A stretch of 64,000 bases of DNA from an uncultured Gammaproteobacteria bacterium (GTDB lineage Bacteria > Pseudomonadota > Gammaproteobacteria > PS1 > Pseudothioglobaceae): assembly GCA_902509905.1 (NCBI GenBank), contig CABWZI010000003.1, positions 1 to 64,000 of the forward strand, read 5' to 3'. A program made the translations under genes and the position numbers. The notes under the pieces are model-generated. The model ran no database searches, was not told the DNA's origin, and worked only from the letters and a program-made list of their open reading frames with translations. Position 1 is the stretch's first letter, and each line of letters opens with the position of its first letter. Positions 18,212 through 25,644 of this stretch are shown here, one piece after another.

Positions 18212-18558
18212 ATTAGATTATTGGGACCAAGTAAATAAAGACCCAATAAATAACAAAATAGGGCGGGACTAAGAATTATATTATCCATAGATTAACGAAA
18301 ATGATTATAAATCATAAATATTATTATTTAACATAATATAAATTATACGAATTAAATAATGCTAAAAACTGTTAAAATAGTAAATAAACCTATATAAAAC
18401 AATGACTTACATATTGAACTCGAAATTCTTTGATTTAGCGATTATTAATGATATATCTTAATACTTTGTAGCAAAAATTGAGAAGGTCGCTTAAATCTAA
18501 AATTTAAAGTAAATGAGTATTTTATGGCTAATAATTACTAGAATTGAGTTTATTAGGG
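18212..18558. other. 347-bp AT-rich intergenic region
   Basis: This stretch lies between the EamA gene and the orphan winged-helix gene, both read leftward. It is very AT-rich. Apart from the dyad next to the EamA start I see no tRNA, riboswitch, long inverted repeat or open frame with family-like sequence. Confidence 0.5.
18218..18249 (-). promoter_or_regulatory. Dyad/hairpin in the EamA gene leader
   Basis: TTATTGGG (18218-18225) and CCCAATAA (18242-18249) form perfect 8-bp inverted arms around a 16-bp spacer. The left arm ends 6 bp from the EamA start codon, where no Shine-Dalgarno is visible. It may be an operator or an RNA hairpin affecting initiation. Either reading is an inference. 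Confidence 0.4.
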
Positions 18559-18963
18559 TTAGTCTTTTGATCTTCTTCTTACAAATTTACCTGTAAGCCT
18601 GTATTTTTGGCTTGGACTTCTTGGGCTTCCAGGAATTGTAAGTTCTAGAAACCGATGATCAATTAGTGGATTAATAATTGCTGTTTTAAATTTAGATTTA
18701 TTTGTGCGCTTTAAAATTTTCATTAACTCTAACGCCGAACTTTCTTCTTTGCAATTTTTTAGAATTTTAAGATGGTCCCCACTTAGTCCCTTCTTAGTCC
18801 CTATATCTTCATTTATACCTTCAGAATCATATAAGAATGATAATTGTTCAACCTCATTACCAATCCTTTTGCTTCGTTTAATATCTTTTGTCCAATCGTC
18901 TGATGAAGTGACTTTTTCTTGTTTTACTTCTTGTGTAGATTCTTTTTTTAAGAATTTAAACAT
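18559..18963 (-). CDS. Small protein with winged-helix domain like that of Fic/RecG-like regulators
   Basis: This 134-residue protein has a charged, probably flexible N-terminal half (residues 1-60). The C-terminal half resembles the winged-helix found at the end of Fic-family and AlbA_2/RecG-like ATP-binding regulators. The segment ALELMKILKRTNKSKF followed by INPLIDHRFLELTIPGSPRSPSQKYRLT has the family's helix, recognition helix and P-S-KYRLT wing pattern. The usual N-terminal catalytic part is absent, so this is either a free-standing DNA-binding protein or a remnant. It has no operon partner; aapP ends 100 bp to its right. Confidence 0.65.
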   Translation of the reverse strand: MFKFLKKESTQEVKQEKVTSSDDWTKDIKRSKRIGNEVEQLSFLYDSEGINEDIGTKKGLSGDHLKILKNCKEESSALELMKILKRTNKSKFKTAIINPLIDHRFLELTIPGSPRSPSQKYRLTGKFVRRRSKD

Positions 18964-19065
18964 TTGAGTTATATGATAATTGACACACTAAATTATAAAT
19001 TAATTCAGAATCTTGTATTAGTGATTCTTCAATTTAACCATTCAAACAAGCTATTAACATATCTT

Positions 19066-19824
19066 TTAATGCGTTAATATTTGATTTAAGAACAGCTGTA
19101 ACCTATCTGATTCTGCATTATTAAAGAAATTTTCTGGATCATTTTCTTCGACAATTTGCCCATCGTCCATAAATATAATTCTATTCGCAACTTTTCTTGC
19201 AAATCCCATTTCATGTGTCACACAAATCATTGTAATGCCTTCCCTAGCTAGCTCTATCATTACATCTAGGACCTCCGATATCATCTCTGGATCAAGTGCT
19301 GAGGTGGGCTCATCAAAAAGCATTATCTTTGGATTCGTGCACAGTGATCTTGCTATTGCAACCCTTTGCTGTTGGCCACCACTAAGTTGATTTGGATACT
19401 TCTCAGCCTGGTCTTTAATACCTACCCTGTCTAGTAGTTTTAACGCCTTCTCTCTGGCCTCTTGCTTTGTTTCATTGTGGACCCATATTGGAGCCAGGGT
19501 TAAATTATCTACAATTGTTAGGTGAGGAAACAAATTAAAGTGCTGAAAGACCATGGAGACTTCACTTCTGATCTTTCTAATCTTCTGGGCATCGTCTGTC
19601 AGCTCTGTTCCTGAGACTAAAATTGACCCTTCTTGGAACTTCTCAAGAAAGTTAACACAGCGTATCAGTGTGGACTTTCCGCTTCCTGATGGTCCACATA
19701 CAACGATTATTTCACCCTCTTTAATATTTAAATTAATATTTTTAAGTGCATGGAAGTCGCCATACCACTTATTTAATTCTGATATTTCAATGATATTTGT
19801 TTTTTTACCACTCATATTTAACAA
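19066..19824 (-). CDS. aapP: General amino-acid ABC transporter ATP-binding protein
   Basis: This 252-residue ABC ATPase energises the adjacent AapQM permeases. Walker A (GPSGSGKST), the Q-loop region, the LSGGQQQRVAIAR signature, Walker B (IMLFDEPTSALD) and the switch His (CVTHEMGF) are all intact. It belongs to the polar amino-acid (GlnQ/AapP) type. It is the last gene of aapJ-aapQ-aapM-aapP, 3 bp after aapM. Confidence 0.95.
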   Translation of the reverse strand: MLNMSGKKTNIIEISELNKWYGDFHALKNINLNIKEGEIIVVCGPSGSGKSTLIRCVNFLEKFQEGSILVSGTELTDDAQKIRKIRSEVSMVFQHFNLFPHLTIVDNLTLAPIWVHNETKQEAREKALKLLDRVGIKDQAEKYPNQLSGGQQQRVAIARSLCTNPKIMLFDEPTSALDPEMISEVLDVMIELAREGITMICVTHEMGFARKVANRIIFMDDGQIVEENDPENFFNNAESDRLQLFLNQILTH

Positions 19825-19827
19825 CCT

Positions 19828-20976
19828 TTAGTTTTTGTTTTCCGTATTAAAGCGTAACTCTAATTTCCTTGAATAACGGGACATTGTATATAGTATAGCC
19901 CACATAACCATTGTTACAAAGACAAAGCCCTCTGTTTCTCTACCAAGCCAGTATGGGTCATTACTTGTTAGATTAACCATTGCTAGCATATCAAATAGTC
20001 CAATAATAAGTACAAGTGTTGTATCTTTAAATAATGAAATTGAGGATCCAACAATATTAGGTATCGATATTTTCAAAGCTTGAGGCAGGATTATTAGAAC
20101 ATTTTTTTGAAAATAACTCAGCCCTATTGCATCTGCAGCCTCGTATTGCCCCCTAGGGATTGCTTGTAATCCTCCTCTAACAACTTCCGCGAAATATGCG
20201 GCCTGAAAAAGTGCTATTCCTATGAGTGCCCGTAAGAGTTTATCAAAATAATTACCTGATTCTAAAAACAGCGGCAAAACAAAAGACGCCATAAATAGGA
20301 TTGTAATTAATGGAACTGCTCTAATAAACTCAATAAAAAGAGTTGAAAAGAGTTTAATTACTTTAAGGTTTGACTGTCTTCCAAGCGCCAAAAGAACGCC
20401 AATAGGAAAAGAAACGATAATCCCAACTGAAGCAATAATCAATGTAAGCAATAAACCTCCCCATTGGTCAGTTGCAACCGGTGTCAATAGTCCAAACCCT
20501 CCTGCAATTAAAACATAGGAAATGAGTGGGTATAGAATGATTAGAGACAAGGTCACCCTATTCTTGTATTTATAGTTTTTAACAAGTGGAACTATAACAA
20601 ACAGAAGCCCAGTTAAAGCGAATACCGTGTTAGGTCTCCAGGTCTCTGTTCTTGGATAAAAACCATAGGTATACATGTATAGCTTTTCATAGATATACGG
20701 CCAACAAGCGCCCACCCTACCGCAATTATCATTTGTTGCCATTTCTTCACTAAACTTTATTTCAAAGCCAAAGAAATTAATAGTACCAAAGCTAAAGCTT
20801 GCATCAAATATCATCCAATTCAGCAACGGTGGAATCATGATATAAAGTAAATAGAGAGAAGCAAAAGTAAGGATAGAATTAATCCAGCTTGAAAAGAGGT
20901 TTGTTTTAAGCCAAAGTACAGCCCCAATTTGAGATATTGGTGGCTTCCTAGTTTCTTGTTGATCGAATACTGGCAT
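19828..20976 (-). CDS. aapM: General L-amino acid ABC transporter permease AapM
   Basis: This 382-residue inner-membrane permease forms a heterodimer with AapQ. It has an N-terminal extension with several transmembrane helices and a periplasmic loop (residues 1-170). The conserved C-terminal permease domain (about 180-375) contains the EAA loop around EAADAIGLSYFQKNVLIILPQALKI. The long N terminus distinguishes AapM from simple HisM-type permeases. It is 2 bp from aapQ. Confidence 0.94.
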   Translation of the reverse strand: MPVFDQQETRKPPISQIGAVLWLKTNLFSSWINSILTFASLYLLYIMIPPLLNWMIFDASFSFGTINFFGFEIKFSEEMATNDNCGRVGACWPYIYEKLYMYTYGFYPRTETWRPNTVFALTGLLFVIVPLVKNYKYKNRVTLSLIILYPLISYVLIAGGFGLLTPVATDQWGGLLLTLIIASVGIIVSFPIGVLLALGRQSNLKVIKLFSTLFIEFIRAVPLITILFMASFVLPLFLESGNYFDKLLRALIGIALFQAAYFAEVVRGGLQAIPRGQYEAADAIGLSYFQKNVLIILPQALKISIPNIVGSSISLFKDTTLVLIIGLFDMLAMVNLTSNDPYWLGRETEGFVFVTMVMWAILYTMSRYSRKLELRFNTENKN

Positions 20977-20978
20977 AG

Positions 20979-22199
20979 TTATCTTCCCTGGATGGCCATT
21001 TTATTATTTACATAGTTTAGTAACAAGGATATAAAGAGTGATATCACAAGATAAACTAACATAGCCATTGCTAAAATTTCAACAGCCTGACCAACTTGAT
21101 TAAGAACTGTCCCTCCAAATGCACTCATTAGCTCTGGATAACCAATAGCGGTAGCTAGGGATGAATTCTTTGTTAAATTCAGATACTGATTAATTGTTGG
21201 AGGTATTGCCACTCTAAGGGCTTGCGGCAGAATAATTAACTTTAGTGATTGCGTTGGTGTAAGTCCAATTGCAGCTGCGGCCTCTTTTTGACCCTTGTCT
21301 ACTGCCTCAATGCCTGATCTAATTGCTTCTGCAATATAAGTTGCAGTGTAAACGCTTAGGGCAAAGGTTAATGCCAAGAATTCTGGGACAACATTCATCC
21401 CTCCTCTTAGGTTAAATTTTCCTAGGACTGCGATATCAAACTGAAGTGGAGATCCTAAAACTAGAAAAATGATAATTGGGAGCCCAAGAATCAGAGCTAC
21501 TGAGAACGGCCAAGTACTAGTATGAATCCCAGTCAACTCATGCTTCTTTTTGTAATGTTGTTTAACAAAATAAGAAGCGATAATGCCTACTAACAAAGAA
21601 AGTGCAACCAGCAAGAAGCCGTCTTCAGGGATAGGCTTTGGTAGATAAAGTCCTCTTTGATTAAGGAACATTATGTCAAAGAAAGCAAAACTCTGTTTAG
21701 GGTGAGGAAAAAGATTAATAAATAAGTTGTACCAAAAAAGAATTTGAAGAAGTATAGGTACATTTCTAAAAAGTTCTATATATCCACCTGCAAGCTTTGC
21801 AACAAGATAATTATTTGAAAGTCTAGCAATACCAATGAAGAGACCGATAAGGGTAGACAAAATAATGCCAACAAATGCCACTACAAGGGTATTGATCAGT
21901 CCGACGTAAAAAACGCTAAAATTGGAGGATTCAGGGGTGTAGTCAACAACATAGTTGCCAAGAAATGGCAGAATATCAAATCCAGCTCTATTTTTAAGAA
22001 ACGTGAAGCCCGTGTTAATTCCTCTCTCTTCAATATTCTGAAAGAGGTTTCCAATAGCGGTATAGAAAAGCCCTACTACCAGGACAAAGGTAACAATTTG
22101 GAAGAAAAATGCTCTTGCCTCGTTGTTATAAAGCATGTCACGAAAGTTTAACCCTCTGTGTTGAGATTTACCTAAAGAGTCGAGGATAATTTTTTTCAT
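20979..22199 (-). CDS. aapQ: General L-amino acid ABC transporter permease AapQ
   Basis: This 406-residue permease partner of AapM has the EAA loop EAAAAIGLTPTQSLKLIILPQALRV. The typical AapQ ending SLFISLLLNYVNNKMAIQGR is also present. A large loop region (about residues 150-240) is normal for AapQ. It is separated from aapJ by 122 bp containing a terminator-like hairpin, so its expression is probably lower than that of the binding protein. Confidence 0.94.
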   Translation of the reverse strand: MKKIILDSLGKSQHRGLNFRDMLYNNEARAFFFQIVTFVLVVGLFYTAIGNLFQNIEERGINTGFTFLKNRAGFDILPFLGNYVVDYTPESSNFSVFYVGLINTLVVAFVGIILSTLIGLFIGIARLSNNYLVAKLAGGYIELFRNVPILLQILFWYNLFINLFPHPKQSFAFFDIMFLNQRGLYLPKPIPEDGFLLVALSLLVGIIASYFVKQHYKKKHELTGIHTSTWPFSVALILGLPIIIFLVLGSPLQFDIAVLGKFNLRGGMNVVPEFLALTFALSVYTATYIAEAIRSGIEAVDKGQKEAAAAIGLTPTQSLKLIILPQALRVAIPPTINQYLNLTKNSSLATAIGYPELMSAFGGTVLNQVGQAVEILAMAMLVYLVISLFISLLLNYVNNKMAIQGR

Positions 22200-22270
22200 A
22201 AAGATATAAAAATACTAATCAACTTATTTTACTAAAAATGAGCTTTTGAGAATAAAAAAAAGTATAAAAA

Positions 22271-22300
22271 AAACCAGCCTGCTTTAAGGCAGGCTGGTTT
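22271..22300 (-). terminator. Hairpin attenuator between aapJ and aapQ
   Basis: A perfect 12-bp inverted repeat, AAACCAGCCTGC and GCAGGCTGGTTT around a 6-base loop, is followed on the minus strand by a T-rich run. It fits a rho-independent terminator placed 21 bp after aapJ. Because aapQMP follow on the same strand with no other clear promoter, it probably acts as a partial terminator and mRNA 3'-end stabiliser for abundant aapJ. Confidence 0.85.
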
Positions 22301-22321
22301 AAGATCTGACAAGATAATTGT

Positions 22322-23329
22322 TTATCTAAATGGAGGTGAGTATAAGATACCGCCGTCAGTCCATAGTGCATTAACACCACGAGCAATACCAATTGGAGTA
22401 TTGATACCAATATTACGCTCAAAGCTTTCAGAATAGTTACCTACTTGCTTAACGATTTGGTAAGTCCAATCTGGAGTCAGACCGACATACTCATGAGTAC
22501 TGCCAGAACGACCCATTAAGCGCTCACGCTCAGGGTTGTTAGTAACTTCGTCAACAGTCGCACTAGTCACACCAAGCTCTTCAGCAGTAATCATAGCATT
22601 AAGAGACCATCTTACGATGTTGAACCATTGGTCGTCACCTTGACGCACAACAGGACCTAAAGGCTCTTTAGAAATAATTTCTGGAAGTACCACGTGCTCA
22701 GAAGGATCTGATGCAGCAGCACGCATTGAATATAGTCCAGAAGCGTCAGTTGTTAAAACATCACAACGTCCAGCATCATAGTTAGTTAGAGTTTGAGCAT
22801 TTGTGTCAGAAACAACTGAGTTGTATTCGATACCATTTGCTTTACCCCAATCCGCTAGGTTTAATTCAGTAGTTGTACCTGCTTGAATACATACAGCAGC
22901 ACCACTTAATTCCATAGCACTAGATACGCCAAGTGAAGACTTAACCATAAATCCTTGACCATCGTAGTAGTTAACACCAGCGAAGTTCAATCCTAAAGAG
23001 GCATCACGAGTAATTGTCCAAGTAGTATTTCTTGACAACATATCGATCTCACCAGATTGAAGCGCAGTAAATCTTTCTTTAGCTGTTAAAGGTACAAATT
23101 TAACCTTTTGTGCGTCGCCAAGCGTTGCAGCTGCAACAGCACGACATACGTCAACGTCTACACCAGTCCAAGTACCAGAAGAGTCGGCAGATGAAAATCC
23201 TGCAAGACCTTTAGATACGCCACAAGAAACGTAGCCTTTTGCTTGAACGTCGCCTAAAGTAGAAGCCTGGACACTAAGAGCGCCAACAACTAACAATGAA
23301 GCAGCAGACAATTTTAATAATTGTTTCAT
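22322..23329 (-). CDS. aapJ: General L-amino acid ABC transporter periplasmic binding protein AapJ
   Basis: AapJ captures amino acids in the periplasm for AapQMP. From the ATG at 23329 the protein starts with the signal peptide MKQLLKLSAASLLVVGALSVQA, preceded by AGGAG at good distance. An upstream in-frame extension to 23371 lacks both features, so I chose 23329. The mature protein starts STLGDVQAKGYVSCGV, the AapJ/BztA type, and ends in the conserved YEVG-like/GRxGSTHEYVGL...GIARGVN...WTDGGILYSPP region. Length (335 residues) is normal. Confidence 0.96.
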   Translation of the reverse strand: MKQLLKLSAASLLVVGALSVQASTLGDVQAKGYVSCGVSKGLAGFSSADSSGTWTGVDVDVCRAVAAATLGDAQKVKFVPLTAKERFTALQSGEIDMLSRNTTWTITRDASLGLNFAGVNYYDGQGFMVKSSLGVSSAMELSGAAVCIQAGTTTELNLADWGKANGIEYNSVVSDTNAQTLTNYDAGRCDVLTTDASGLYSMRAAASDPSEHVVLPEIISKEPLGPVVRQGDDQWFNIVRWSLNAMITAEELGVTSATVDEVTNNPERERLMGRSGSTHEYVGLTPDWTYQIVKQVGNYSESFERNIGINTPIGIARGVNALWTDGGILYSPPFR

Positions 23330-23755
23330 ATATATCTCCTTAATGAGTTTCAAAGTATAACAATCCTTCACAATTGAATGAGGATTACAGAAATTTTATC
23401 ACTAGTTCAATAAAGAATACTAATTAATTTATAAAAAATAATTTAAATCAATTCAACCTTCTAAGAATAACTTATCCTAACAATACAATATATTTCGGGT
23501 ATTTACTCTAACCTTAGTTGAATTAGATTCAACTTACTATTTTTTAAATATAGATTAATATTAGGAATTAAAGTTACGAATAGCAAGATCAAAATACAAT
23601 AGTTTAACAATTCTGATAATTGTTTTTATTGTTTTAAATCAATAAGTTAAACAGTTTATAGTTATTTATTACATGTATTTATTTCTTTTACAATCGTAAT
23701 ATTTAGTTATTTTTTACCTGTAGTGGTATAAAATAACTAATATTGAGTTAAATTA
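23330..23755. other. Divergent regulatory region between aapJ and the nadE fusion
   Basis: This 426-bp AT-rich stretch separates two divergently transcribed genes. It holds the aapJ leader, with a TATACT-like -10 on the minus strand at 23354-23359 next to an imperfect palindrome (23362-23386). On the right is the long nadE palindrome with its extended -10. In between I see no gene, tRNA or known riboswitch. A further half-site resembling the nadE palindrome arm occurs at 23659-23672. Confidence 0.6.
23703..23740 (+). promoter_or_regulatory. 38-bp palindrome with extended -10 promoter ahead of the HTH-NadE gene
   Basis: Two 16-bp arms (23703-23718 and 23725-23740) match as inverted repeats with one mismatch around a 6-bp centre; the left arm core reads TAGTTATTTT-T-TACC. 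The right arm includes TGGTATAAA (23724-23732), an extended -10 element, so the dyad covers the promoter of the gene starting at 23756. This is the layout of an autoregulatory operator. The protein downstream begins with an HTH domain. Confidence 0.7.
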
Positions 23756-25639
23756 ATGAAGTTTATGTATATAAAAACAACCGAATACCTAGCTATGGTG
23801 CGAAATAAAACTGGTTTTTCTGATTATAAGATCTCTAAAGAGTATGAGATTAATCAGTCAAATCTCAGTAAATATAGCTCTGGTAAGGCTGCTTTGAGTG
23901 AAACGCATGCCTGGCTCTTTGCGAATATACTTGATATTGATCCTGCTGAAATTGTTGCCAATACTAAATTAGAGCATGCAATTTCTACGGGAAATAATTC
24001 GAAGGCGAAATTTTGGCAAGAACAGCTAGATAAAATATTTTCTGAATCTTTACCAATTAAAATCCAAATCGCCCAAATTAACCCTATTGTTGGAGATATA
24101 AAATCAAATGCGGAAAAAATTATTGCTTTGTCTATCGAGGCTAATGAAAATGGTGCACATCTTGTTGTTTTTCCAGAGCTTGCATTAACTGGTTACCCTC
24201 CAGAGGACCTTTTATTGAGAAATGGATTTATTGATCAAGTTAAAAACGAAATCAATATTTTATGTGAATTGATTCCCTCTAATATTTTTGTTCTTTTTGG
24301 TGCGCCTAGCCAAATTGATAAAAATTTATATAACAGTGCTTATTTAATCCATGATAACAAAATTCAAAACATTTATAACAAGCAAGAACTTCCTAACTAT
24401 GGTGTATTTGATGAAAAGAGGTATTTCACTTGCGGTATAGAATCTTTTTCTTTTGAATGTCAAAATACTAGGATTGGAGTGCTAATTTGTGAGGACCAAT
24501 GGGTTGAGGGGCCTATCAATCAGGTTTGTCAGGGAAATGTTGACATGGTCATTTCTCTTAATGCATCGCCCTTTCAGCTTAATAAGCAATCTGAAAGAAT
24601 GTCTATTTGCCAAAAATATGCTCTTAAATTTGGTATTTCATTCATTTACATTAATATGGTTGGTGGTCAAGATGAGGTAGTCTTTGATGGAAACTCATTT
24701 GTTGTAGATAAACAAGGCGAATTGATTTTTGAAATGCCTGCTTTTGAAGAGATTTCCATGTCTTATAGTGATTCTAACCTAAAGCCAGTCGTTACAAGTG
24801 ATGAGTCCTCTATCTATTCAGCTTTAGTATTAGCTACAAGGGACTATATCAATAAAAATTCTTTTAGTGGCGCCTTAATAGGGCTATCTGGTGGTATCGA
24901 TTCAGCCTTAACTCTTGCCATAGCTGTTGACGCAATTGGTGAAGAGAATGTACATGCTGTAATGATGCCTTATCAATATACATCTGAAATTAGCTTGACT
25001 GATGCTGAGATGCAAGCAAGAACTCAAGGTGTCCATTTTTCAAGTATCGATATCCATAAGATGGTTGATTCTTTTAATGCTTCTTTGTCTGATGTATTCG
25101 AAAATAATTCTATTGATACGACTGAAGAGAATATTCAGTCACGGGTTAGAGGGACTTTACTCATGGCTCTCTCCAATAAACATCATAAAATTGTTCTCGC
25201 AACTGGAAATAAGTCTGAAATGGCTGTGGGATATGCCACACTTTATGGAGACATGTGTGGAGGTTTTGCTCCTCTCAAGGATATTTCTAAAACTATGGTT
25301 TATAAACTTTCTAGATATCGTAATACTTTATCAGAAGTTATCCCTTCAAGAGTTATTGCCAGACCCCCTTCCGCCGAACTTGCTCCTGATCAGGTTGATC
25401 AAGACTCTCTTCCGCCTTATGACATACTGGATGATATTTTAAAAAGATTTGTTGAGGAAAAACAGTCTGTTGATTCAATTATTTTACAGGGACATACTTC
25501 AGAGGACGTCAATAAAATCACCTCTTTGATTCTTAAGAATGAATATAAAAGGCGCCAATCAGCTCCTGGTCCTAAGGTTAGTGGTAACGCCTTTGGAAGG
25601 GAGAGACGATATCCTATGACCTCAAAGTTCAAGCCATAA
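23756..25639 (+). CDS. nadE: Glutamine-dependent NAD+ synthetase with N-terminal HTH (DUF3693-like) domain
   Basis: NadE makes NAD+ from deamido-NAD, ATP and glutamine. The 627-residue protein has three parts. Residues 1-95 resemble the phage-type DUF3693/Cro-like HTH family: a helix pair, a predicted recognition helix around NQSNLSKYSSGKA (33-46), the IDPAEIVA turn and a FWQEQL tail. Residues about 101-345 are a nitrilase-like glutaminase with the triad Glu141, Lys209 and Cys245 (LICEDQW). Residues about 350-627 are the synthetase with the PPi loop SGGIDS (378-383). No Met lies at the usual NadE start (LPIKIQIAQINP), so the HTH is part of one continuous frame. Ordinary two-domain NadE has about 540 residues. 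The HTH may let the enzyme repress its own promoter. It is convergent with pabB. Confidence 0.93.
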   Translation: MKFMYIKTTEYLAMVRNKTGFSDYKISKEYEINQSNLSKYSSGKAALSETHAWLFANILDIDPAEIVANTKLEHAISTGNNSKAKFWQEQLDKIFSESLPIKIQIAQINPIVGDIKSNAEKIIALSIEANENGAHLVVFPELALTGYPPEDLLLRNGFIDQVKNEINILCELIPSNIFVLFGAPSQIDKNLYNSAYLIHDNKIQNIYNKQELPNYGVFDEKRYFTCGIESFSFECQNTRIGVLICEDQWVEGPINQVCQGNVDMVISLNASPFQLNKQSERMSICQKYALKFGISFIYINMVGGQDEVVFDGNSFVVDKQGELIFEMPAFEEISMSYSDSNLKPVVTSDESSIYSALVLATRDYINKNSFSGALIGLSGGIDSALTLAIAVDAIGEENVHAVMMPYQYTSEISLTDAEMQARTQGVHFSSIDIHKMVDSFNASLSDVFENNSIDTTEENIQSRVRGTLLMALSNKHHKIVLATGNKSEMAVGYATLYGDMCGGFAPLKDISKTMVYKLSRYRNTLSEVIPSRVIARPPSAELAPDQVDQDSLPPYDILDDILKRFVEEKQSVDSIILQGHTSEDVNKITSLILKNEYKRRQSAPGPKVSGNAFGRERRYPMTSKFKP

Positions 25640-25644
25640 ATAGC

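Noticed and set aside
18964-19065. Weak hairpin AGAATC...GATTCT after aapP
   Set aside because: The 6-bp AT-rich stem lacks a proper U tract and could be chance; not strong enough to call a terminator.
22219-22422. Short minus-strand frame with a VSYTHL-like stretch resembling adapter-derived artefact peptides
   Set aside because: The DNA here encodes the end of aapJ in another frame plus the terminator hairpin; it does not match a transposon mosaic end exactly, so it is coincidence.
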